NCBI RefSeq assembly: GCF_010384365.1
Contig: NZ_CP048397.1
Location: 5,022,001-5,086,000, forward strand
Direction: 5' to 3'
Length of the DNA stretch: 64,000 bases
From: Streptomyces sp. S4.7
Lineage (GTDB): Bacteria; Actinomycetota; Actinomycetes; Streptomycetales; Streptomycetaceae
The translations under genes were made by a program, and so were the position numbers. The stretch's first letter is position 1, and every line of letters starts with the position of its first letter. The notes below the pieces were generated by a model. It was not told the DNA's origin, ran no database searches, and was given only the letters and a program-made list of their open reading frames with translations. Positions 58,342 through 64,000 of the stretch are shown one piece after another.

Positions 58342-58710
58342 GTGCAACTCGAAGCGCACGCCCCGTCCGTACCGCCTTCCGAAACGATCACCCCGCCCGG
58401 CCTCACGGAGGACTCCGCCTTGACCCCGCTCACCGCGCTCACCGCGCTCGACGACGCCATCGAGAACCTGGGCGTACCCGTGCCGTGCCGTGCCTACGAC
58501 CCGGAGGTCTTCTTCGCGGAGTCCCCGGCCGACGTCGAGTACGCCAAGTCCCTCTGCCGCACCTGCCCGCTGATGGAGGCATGCCTCGCCGGCGCCAAGG
58601 AGCGGCGTGAGCCGTGGGGTGTCTGGGGCGGCGAACTCTTCATCCAGGGCGTGGTGGTTGCCCGCAAGCGGCCCCGTGGCCGTCCGCGCAAGAACCCGGT
58701 CGCGGCATGA
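58342..58710 (+). CDS. wblC: WhiB7-type transcription factor WblC
   Basis: The product is 122 aa from the GTG at 58342 (ACGAGGAAG upstream). Four Fe-S cysteines are in PCRAYDP (about 49) and CRTCPLMEAC (about 72-81). The WhiB turn reads GVWGG (about 94), and the C-terminal AT-hook RPRGRPRKN is diagnostic of the WhiB7 group. It holds a 4Fe-4S cluster, binds sigma factor SigA/HrdB region 4 and activates intrinsic antibiotic-resistance genes. It is regulated by its own promoter and the leader terminator above. Neighbours match M. tuberculosis whiB7 (Rv3197A). Confidence 0.94.
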   Translation: MQLEAHAPSVPPSETITPPGLTEDSALTPLTALTALDDAIENLGVPVPCRAYDPEVFFAESPADVEYAKSLCRTCPLMEACLAGAKERREPWGVWGGELFIQGVVVARKRPRGRPRKNPVAA

Positions 58711-59030
58711 ACGCCACCGGCACCATCGACCGCCCTTTCACGCACGATCCCAAGAAGCAGGCCCCGATGACCTCTTCCCTGCGCGAGCCGTCCGGCTCCG
58801 CCACCACAGCTGTCAGTACCACCGGCGCGAGCGACTCGCGTCAGAACAGGACCCGCGAGATGCAACTCATTCCAGAAGCCATGGCACGCGCGCATATGAG
58901 CGAGCGCCTGCGTGAAGCCGACGCGGAACGCCAGGCCGTGCGCCTGGTCGCCGCTCGGCGGATGCAGCGCCGCGCCGAGCGCGTGTCGATGCGCGCCCGC
59001 CGCGCGCTGGCCATGGCGGTCATGCACTGA
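58707..59030 (+). CDS. Conserved small basic protein coupled to wblC
   Basis: The product is 107 aa from the ATG at 58707, overlapping the wblC stop (ATGA), so it is translationally coupled. Residues 1-50 are Thr/Ser-rich and disordered. Residues 55-107 form a long basic helix: EMQLIPEAMARAHMSERLRE, then READAERQAVRLV and repeated MQRR/RRA groups. It could bind nucleic acid or the ribosome, but no family is recognised. Co-expression with WblC means it would be made under antibiotic stress. Confidence 0.7.
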   Translation: MNATGTIDRPFTHDPKKQAPMTSSLREPSGSATTAVSTTGASDSRQNRTREMQLIPEAMARAHMSERLREADAERQAVRLVAARRMQRRAERVSMRARRALAMAVMH

Positions 59031-59077
59031 CCGCCACGGCCGGGCGCCACAACGCCACAGGCTCCAAACGCTTCTGA

Positions 59078-59111
59078 CGCGGGGGCCGGTCCTCAAGGAC
59101 CGGCCCCCGCG
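59078..59111. terminator. Hairpin terminator after the wblC operon
   Basis: A 16-bp stem, CGCGGGGGCCGGTCCT/AGGACCGGCCCCCGCG, is nearly continuous around CA. It lies between the convergent ends of the wblC operon (59030) and the UbiB-like gene (59142). Confidence 0.85.
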
Positions 59112-59141
59112 GCGCGTTCGCCGCCGCCGCGCCCCCGGGTG

Positions 59142-60536
59142 TCAGGCGCCCGCCTCGACCTCGGGCTCCTCCTCGTACGCGTACTCCTCCGGCAGGAAGC
59201 CGGGCAGCCACCCCTCCAGCTCCTCGCGCAGCCGCACCGTGGCGTTGAGCTGGCACAGCACCCCGATCGTGCTCAGCGTGACGCGGTGGATCAGCAGATA
59301 GGCGGGCGGCAGATTCAACTGCTTCCCCAATTGATGGGCAGGGGAGCGCGGATCGGCTATCCGAGCCGCCTGGGTGCGCATCCAGCCGCGACTGAAGGTG
59401 AACACTTCCGCCTCCGCCGGCTCGATGATCGGCACCAGATACTCCAGCACCGCGTCGGGGTCGAGATCGATCGACTCCTTGACGAAGCCCTCCGCGCACA
59501 GCAGTTCGTACACCGCCTCGGCGTCGCCCTCCAGCGTCAGCCGCAGCGACTCGCCGATCGTCTCCGGCAGTCCGCCCGGCAGCCGGTCCACGGTGCCGAA
59601 GTCCAGCACACCGAGCCGCATTTCACCGTCGGCCTCCATACCGTCGTCCCCGGCGTCGGCGGGCGGCAGCAGGCGGAAGTTGCCCGGGTGCGGATCCGCG
59701 TGCAGCAGCCCCGTACGGGCCGGGCCCGAGAAGAGGAAACGCGCCAGCAGCTGGCCCGCGCGGTCGCGCTGCTCGTCGGTGCCGTCGGCGATCACATCCG
59801 CCATCGGTATGCCGTCGATCCACTCCGTGACCAGCACCTGCTCGCACTGGTGCACCACGCCGGGCACCACCACATCGGGATCGTCCGCGAACTCCTCCGC
59901 GTGCTCCCGCTGGGCCCGCGCCTCCAACTCGTAGTCCAGCTCCTCCGACACCCGGTCGCGCAACTCCGTGATCAGGGGCTTCACATCCATGCCCGGGATC
60001 AGCGGACCCAGCAGCCGAGCGAACCGGCTCAGCTGCGCGAGGTCGGACAGCAGCGCCTCACCGGCGCCCGGGTACTGGACCTTGACGGCCACATCCCGCC
60101 CGTCGTGCCACACCGCCCGGTGCACCTGGCCGATCGAGGCGGCGGCCGACGGCCTCTCCTCGAACTCCAGGAACAGCTCACGCCAGTCCTCGCCGAGCCG
60201 CTCCGCCAGCACCTTGTGCACCGTGCTCGTCGGCATCGGAGGGGCCGCCTCCTGGAGCTTGGTGAGCGCAGCCCGATACGGCCCCGCCACCTCCTCGGGC
60301 AGCGCGGACTCGAAGACGGACAGCGCCTGGCCGAACTTCATGGCCCCGCCCTTGAGCTCACCGAGCACCTTGAAGAGCTGGTCCGCCGTGCGCTGCTGGA
60401 GCTCGCGGCCGACGATCTCCGCGGACTTGCCGCCGATCCGCTTGCCGAGACCCCACGTGGCACGACCGGCGAACCCCAGTGGCAGCGCGGCCAACTTGGC
60501 AGTTCGAGTGACCGCCTTCCGGGGAAGATCAGACAT
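59142..60536 (-). CDS. AarF/UbiB-family (ABC1) atypical kinase/ATPase
   Basis: The product is 464 aa from the ATG at 60536, with GGAGGGG 5 nt upstream. Family motifs: KFGQ in GGAMKFGQALS (KxGQ, about 67), AAASIGQVHRA (about 130), AVKVQYP (Lys about 151), EELDYELEA (about 197), HADPHPGNF (about 285) and LDFGTVD (about 315). UbiB proteins aid quinone or lipid metabolism through ATPase activity. A homologue (Rv3197) sits next to whiB7 in mycobacteria. A Glu-rich tail ends the protein. Confidence 0.9.
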   Translation of the reverse strand: MSDLPRKAVTRTAKLAALPLGFAGRATWGLGKRIGGKSAEIVGRELQQRTADQLFKVLGELKGGAMKFGQALSVFESALPEEVAGPYRAALTKLQEAAPPMPTSTVHKVLAERLGEDWRELFLEFEERPSAAASIGQVHRAVWHDGRDVAVKVQYPGAGEALLSDLAQLSRFARLLGPLIPGMDVKPLITELRDRVSEELDYELEARAQREHAEEFADDPDVVVPGVVHQCEQVLVTEWIDGIPMADVIADGTDEQRDRAGQLLARFLFSGPARTGLLHADPHPGNFRLLPPADAGDDGMEADGEMRLGVLDFGTVDRLPGGLPETIGESLRLTLEGDAEAVYELLCAEGFVKESIDLDPDAVLEYLVPIIEPAEAEVFTFSRGWMRTQAARIADPRSPAHQLGKQLNLPPAYLLIHRVTLSTIGVLCQLNATVRLREELEGWLPGFLPEEYAYEEEPEVEAGA

Positions 60537-60577
60537 ACGCCCCTCCAATTCCCAGACAGCCGGGCCGCCTATGGCGG

Positions 60578-61813
60578 TTACCGCACCATTGTGTCGTGCG
60601 GCGCCCCGGGCGCGGTCATGCCCTCTCCCTCAGCTTCTCCGGCGGCCCCACAGGGGCAGGCCGGATGCGGCACGATCCGCTCGGAACGCCAGTCGAGCAG
60701 GGGCTGGGTGATCTCCCAGCGCGCACCCGTGCTCGCCGGCAGCTCGCCGTCCAGGAAGGACAGCGCGTGGGCGGTGGTGAGACCGGCCACGGTCGTGGCG
60801 AGACCCAGGTCACAGGCCGGGGTGACAGACGCCCGGCGGCCCGACCGCCACTGGGCGAGCATGAGCGGCCATCCCGGCTCCCGGCCGACCCGCTCCTCGG
60901 TCAGACAGCCCGCGCACGCCGTGCCGCCGGGGAGCACCAGTGGACCCACCACACCCGTGGCCTCGACAACTCCCGCGTAGAGATGGGGAGTCCCGGTGGC
61001 GATCCAGCGCTCGGCGGACGCCGGATCCGGCGCGTAGGCCGCGAGCCCGTCCCGTGGCGCGACGACCACCAGCGACAGCCCCGCCCCGCCGCCGACGCTC
61101 GCCCGCGCCGCCCGCTCGTCGGCGCGCTCGGGCTTCTCGGCCACCCGCCCGCCCGCCGACCAGTCGTCGACGGCTTCGCTCTCCGCCCCGCCCGCACCGG
61201 ACCCCGCTCTGCCGGCCCGGGTCGGTGCCGAGCGGCGCACCAGATGCCGCGCCGCCACTTCTCTGCGCTCACCCACCGACTCCGCGGGCAGCCCGCCCGG
61301 CGCCACGTCCCATGCCTCGGCGATCCCGCTGTCCAGCACATCCACCCGGCCCACCCCGGCGGCCGAGAGCGCCGAGGCGACGGCGGCGCCGACGCGGCCC
61401 GCTCCGCGCACCTGGACGCGCATGGTGCGCCGCGCCGCGAGCCGGTCCATCGCCGCACCCGGCTCACGGTGGGTGACGGACAGTGACGCCAGATCCGCGC
61501 GCAACCGGTCCAGCTCGACCTTTCGATTCCGTAACGCTTCGGCGGCCCGCCCGCCCGCCGTGCTGTCGTCCAGCAGCCCGGCCGAGGCGAGCCGGTCCAC
61601 GAGCGCGTCCGCCTTGCCGTCCGGCAATCCCATCGTCCGCGCTTCCTCGCGCAGCAGCGGAAGTCCTCTCGTGCCGTCGAGCAGATCGAGAAAACTTCCC
61701 GTCGCCGTATCGACAGGGCCCACCACCACCGCGTGCGCGGGCGTGATTCCGAACTGCACCGTCTGCCGCTCCCGCCAGGCCCGGCGCAACGCGGGCTTCA
61801 CCATTGGATGCAT
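60578..61813 (-). CDS. Orphan E1-like protein of the TOMM cyclodehydratase type (ThiF-like with N-terminal peptide-recognition domain)
   Basis: The product is 411 aa from the ATG at 61813, with GGGGGAGA upstream. Residues about 1-90 look like a winged-helix peptide-recognition element: TVQFGITPAHAVVVG, then LLDGTRGLPLL. The ThiF-like Rossmann part has VRGAGRVGAAVAS (about 130) and DVAPGG in place of the usual NLxRQ. Zinc pairs are CAGC (about 305) and CPCG near the end, and the motif W-P-L-M-L-A-Q-W follows. This is the pattern of bacteriocin/thiazole cyclodehydratase E1-like proteins. No YcaO, dehydrogenase or precursor peptide is in the window. It starts 41 nt from the UbiB-like gene, same strand. 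Confidence 0.75.
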   Translation of the reverse strand: MHPMVKPALRRAWRERQTVQFGITPAHAVVVGPVDTATGSFLDLLDGTRGLPLLREEARTMGLPDGKADALVDRLASAGLLDDSTAGGRAAEALRNRKVELDRLRADLASLSVTHREPGAAMDRLAARRTMRVQVRGAGRVGAAVASALSAAGVGRVDVLDSGIAEAWDVAPGGLPAESVGERREVAARHLVRRSAPTRAGRAGSGAGGAESEAVDDWSAGGRVAEKPERADERAARASVGGGAGLSLVVVAPRDGLAAYAPDPASAERWIATGTPHLYAGVVEATGVVGPLVLPGGTACAGCLTEERVGREPGWPLMLAQWRSGRRASVTPACDLGLATTVAGLTTAHALSFLDGELPASTGARWEITQPLLDWRSERIVPHPACPCGAAGEAEGEGMTAPGAPHDTMVR

Positions 61814-61987
61814 ATTCGTCTCCCCCCGTGTGCCTGTCCCGTGATCGGAATCCAGAATGCAGGGAACTGGTGAGAGATGCGAAGAGTTATCCACAGGCAT
61901 GGGGAATTAGCCGTTCAAATGACGGGTGCATGGAGTGGATCAAGATCAAAGGGTTCCCACGACGGGACGTCCCCCACTGACAGCGGG

Positions 61988-61993
61988 TAACGT
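61988..61993 (+). promoter_or_regulatory. -10 box of a probable leaderless transcript
   Basis: TAACGT ends 6 nt before the GTG at 62000. No ribosome site is present. Confidence 0.45.
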
Positions 61994-61999
61994 CGAGAC

Positions 62000-62623
62000 G
62001 TGTCCGCCGACCCTTCCCCTCGCGTTGCGGGGGAATCCCCACCGCACAGCGCCGGAAGTGAAGAGCGCAGCGTGACCGGCCGTCCGCAGCGCGGCCCGGC
62101 GACCAGTGCTGTCGAGGTCCGCAGGAGCGCCCGGCGCAACAGAACGGTCTCGGCCTACCGCGAGGGCGACCGCACCATCGTGCTCATTCCGGCCAGGATG
62201 TCCGAGGCCGAGGAGCAGCGCTGGGTGACGGTGATGCTCGACAAGCTCGCCGCGCAGGAGAGCAAGCGCATCCTCGGCGACGGCGATCTGACCGACCGGG
62301 CCAAGCGGCTGTCCGAGCAGTATTTCGAGGGTCGGGCCCGCCCCGCGTCCGTCAGGTGGGTCACCAACCAGAACACCCGCTGGGGCTCCTGTACCCCGGC
62401 AGAGGGCAGTATCCGCCTGTCCCACCGGCTCCAGGGCATGCCGGAGTACGTCGTCGACTACGTGCTCGTGCACGAACTCGCGCACCTGCTCGTGCCCGGA
62501 CACGGCCCGAGTTTCTGGAAGCTGCTGGAGGCGTATCCGCGCACCGAAAGGGCCCGCGGCTACCTCGAGGGCGTCGTCGCCGGCGAGCGGCTGCCCCATC
62601 TGCCTTCCGCCCCCGGAGAGTGA
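62000..62623 (+). CDS. YgjP/WLM-type (M48-related) metallopeptidase
   Basis: The product is 207 aa from the GTG at 62000 (an in-frame GTG at 62071 is an alternative). A basic N-terminus of about 55 residues is followed by the YgjP domain: RWVTNQNTRWGSC (about 114-126), the zinc motif HELAH (about 156-160) and HGPSFW with the third His ligand (about 167). This is a cytoplasmic zinc peptidase family of the SprT/WLM class, some of which act on DNA-protein crosslinks. Its substrate here is unknown. A similar arrangement (Rv3196-type neighbourhood) is seen in mycobacteria. Confidence 0.85.
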   Translation: MSADPSPRVAGESPPHSAGSEERSVTGRPQRGPATSAVEVRRSARRNRTVSAYREGDRTIVLIPARMSEAEEQRWVTVMLDKLAAQESKRILGDGDLTDRAKRLSEQYFEGRARPASVRWVTNQNTRWGSCTPAEGSIRLSHRLQGMPEYVVDYVLVHELAHLLVPGHGPSFWKLLEAYPRTERARGYLEGVVAGERLPHLPSAPGE

Positions 62624-62662
62624 CGACGCCCCTCGCCGATCGTGTACCGAATCTGTACCGAC

Positions 62663-62693
62663 TTGGCCCAAACTCGTACTCAGCCGTTAGCCT
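62663..62693 (+). promoter_or_regulatory. Possible promoter of the TerD-AIM24 gene
   Basis: TTGGCC (62663-62668) and TAGCCT (62688-62693) are spaced by 19 bp. Two GTACCGA copies lie just upstream (62644 and 62656). The leader to the ATG would be about 36 nt. Confidence 0.4.
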
Positions 62694-62735
62694 GACGCGA
62701 CGTGTTCAGCTCGGGATGGGGGACGGTCGTTACGC

Positions 62736-64000
62736 ATGGCGAGGGAATTCCAACGCGGCCACAAGGCCAAGATCAGTGACCTCACGCAGGGGACGGATCT
62801 GTACGTAGGTGTGCAGATCGCGGCACCCGGCTTGACGTTCGACATCAGCTGTTTCGGCCTCGACGCCAATGAACAGCTCTCGGACGACCGGTATTTCATC
62901 TTCTTCAATCAGCCGAAGTCTCCCGAGGAATCAGTCCAGTTGCTGGGCGCCCAGTCCGGGGACACCGAGTCATTCCGGGTAACGCTCGACCGCATTCCCG
63001 CGAACATCCAGCGGCTCTCCTTCACCGCCACCATCGACGGCGCCGGACAGATGTCCCAAGTGGGCCCCGGATACATCCGGATAGTCGCGGGCGGCGAAGA
63101 AGTCGTCCGATACGCGTTCACCGGCTCGGAGTTCACCACCGAGCGCGCGGTGATGCTCGGAGACTTCTATCTGAAGGACGTCTGGCGGTTCGCCGCGGTC
63201 GGCCAGGGCTTCGACGGCGGTCTCGACGCACTGCTGAAGAACTTCGGCGGCGAGGTCGCCGAGGAGGAGCCGGCCGCCGCCCAGCAGCCCTCCGGTGGAG
63301 CCGCGCCCGGGTTCGCCCCGCCGCCCGGTGGTCCCGCGCCCGCTCCGGCCTTCGGAGCCCCGGCCGCGCCGCAGGCCCCGCAGCCCGCGCCGTCGTTCGG
63401 CGCACCGCCGCAGGCCCCGGCCCCGCCACCCGCTCCCCACCCGATGCACGGTGCGCCGACCGTCGCCGCGCCCATGGCCCCGCCGCCCGCGCCGTCGCCG
63501 TACGCGCAGCCCGGCCAGCCGCAGGCCCCGCAGCAGCCGCAGTTCGGCCAGCTCCCCGGCCAGGCGTCGGGGCAGGCGCCGCCGGGCCAGCCGCCCGGTC
63601 AGCTTTCCGGCCAGTTCCCCGGTCAGGGCCAGCCGCCCGGCGCGCCCGCTCCGTACGGGCAGCCGACTCCGCCTCCGTACGGAGGTCAGCCCCAGGGGGC
63701 ACCGCCCCCCGGCATGCCGCAGCCTGGCCAGCAGGCCGGAGCCGGTCTCCAGGCGGCGCTCCAGCCGTACCGCGAGGCGGCCACCGGCCAGCGCTGGACC
63801 CCGCAGAACCAGCAGCTCATGCGGGTCGACCTGGCCATGGGCGGCGCGTCCGTACTCGCCCGCCAGGGCAGCATGGTCATGTACCAGGGCAAGGTCGACT
63901 TCGGTTACAAGGGCGCCGGTTTCGCCGGCCGCATCGTCGGTAACGCGACCGGGCAGGAGATGCAGCTGATGCGCTGCTCCGGCCGGGGCCAGGTCTTCCT
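62736..64000 (+). CDS. TerD-domain protein with C-terminal AIM24 domain (partial, runs off the window)
   Basis: 421 codons are visible from the ATG at 62736, with GGGGGAC upstream. The N-terminal TerD domain (about 1-175) includes FDISCFGLDANEQLSDDRYF, where the acidic cluster is the calcium-binding site of the family. A low-complexity Pro/Gln/Gly/Ala region (about 180-335) follows, with many PGQPP-type repeats. The last part starts an AIM24/TerD-like beta-barrel (MRVDLAMGGASVLARQGS, about 365). The C-terminus lies beyond 64000. TerD proteins belong to the Ca2+-dependent stress (tellurite) system; no other ter genes are in view. Confidence 0.8.
   Translation, partial: MAREFQRGHKAKISDLTQGTDLYVGVQIAAPGLTFDISCFGLDANEQLSDDRYFIFFNQPKSPEESVQLLGAQSGDTESFRVTLDRIPANIQRLSFTATIDGAGQMSQVGPGYIRIVAGGEEVVRYAFTGSEFTTERAVMLGDFYLKDVWRFAAVGQGFDGGLDALLKNFGGEVAEEEPAAAQQPSGGAAPGFAPPPGGPAPAPAFGAPAAPQAPQPAPSFGAPPQAPAPPPAPHPMHGAPTVAAPMAPPPAPSPYAQPGQPQAPQQPQFGQLPGQASGQAPPGQPPGQLSGQFPGQGQPPGAPAPYGQPTPPPYGGQPQGAPPPGMPQPGQQAGAGLQAALQPYREAATGQRWTPQNQQLMRVDLAMGGASVLARQGSMVMYQGKVDFGYKGAGFAGRIVGNATGQEMQLMRCSGRGQVF

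Noticed and set aside
1..64000. tRNA, rRNA, insertion sequences, integrases, attachment sites or an origin
   Set aside because: No cloverleaf-like element, rRNA segment, transposase motif, DnaA-box cluster or terminal inverted repeat was recognised by eye.

Overview
The window is a stretch of chromosome from a high-GC actinomycete, almost certainly Streptomyces or a close relative. Third codon positions are nearly all G or C, GTG starts are frequent, and the gene order is that of a Streptomyces core region. There are characteristic actinobacterial families: DUF3117, DUF3107, DUF3152, WhiB7/WblC, mycoredoxin, AdnAB, UvrD2, and an ECF sigma factor with a ZAS anti-sigma factor. I see no rRNA, tRNA, CRISPR array, insertion sequence, prophage or plasmid feature. 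About sixty genes are supported, and two are cut by the window edges (1-42 and 62736-64000).

Region 1 (1-9 kb) holds lysine/peptidoglycan and small housekeeping genes. The tail of a probable dapC aminotransferase comes first, then a secreted protein, a membrane-anchored protein, dapE and a LOG-family protein. These are followed by a degenerate dihydropteroate synthase paralogue, a small DivIVA-motif membrane protein overlapping tag, an enoyl-CoA hydratase, DUF3117 and an O-methyltransferase. Region 2 (8-19 kb) is an envelope-stress and magnesium neighbourhood: ECF sigma factor, ZAS anti-sigma factor, HtrA-like protease, TatB, Mrp, DUF1003, an MgtE_N/CBS protein without a channel, an LppX-like lipoprotein and CorA. 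The order of regions 1 and 2 matches M. tuberculosis Rv1201-Rv1239 (dapE, folP2, tagA, Rv1211, Rv1220c, sigE, rseA, htrA, tatB, mrp, corA).

Region 3 (19-32 kb) is a run of mostly single genes: SUFU domain, zinc-ribbon protein, PHP phosphoesterase, MarC, a 50-residue peptide, NYN nuclease-like protein, two alpha/beta hydrolases, DEAD-box helicase, ferritin-like protein, DUF3107, TetR and DUF3152. Region 4 (32.7-37.7 kb) is a tightly packed four-gene unit: PelF-like glycosyltransferase, multi-pass membrane protein, NAD-dependent epimerase and spherulin-4/GH135-like protein. It looks like a cell-surface glycan module and is the least explained system here. Region 5 (37.7-62 kb) holds moeZ, a Tap-like protease lipoprotein, a pseudokinase-flippase fusion, an alkyltransferase-like protein, adnA, a lipoprotein, adnB, an M20 peptidase, nudC, mycoredoxin, uvrD2, wblC/whiB7 with its upstream ORF and terminator, a UbiB-family kinase, an orphan E1-like protein and a YgjP-type metalloprotease. 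Its second half matches M. tuberculosis Rv3196-Rv3212. The window ends inside a TerD-AIM24 type gene.

The regulatory reading is a main result. Upstream of the ECF sigma gene is GGAAC-N17-CGTT, which suggests autoregulation. Upstream of both moeZ and mycoredoxin is GGAAT-N18-GTT, the SigR (thiol stress) consensus. The wblC gene has an AT-rich/-35/-10 promoter, a translated upstream ORF and an intrinsic terminator before its start codon. Seven genes have a TANNNT box ending 6-7 nt before the start codon and no Shine-Dalgarno sequence, so they are probably leaderless.
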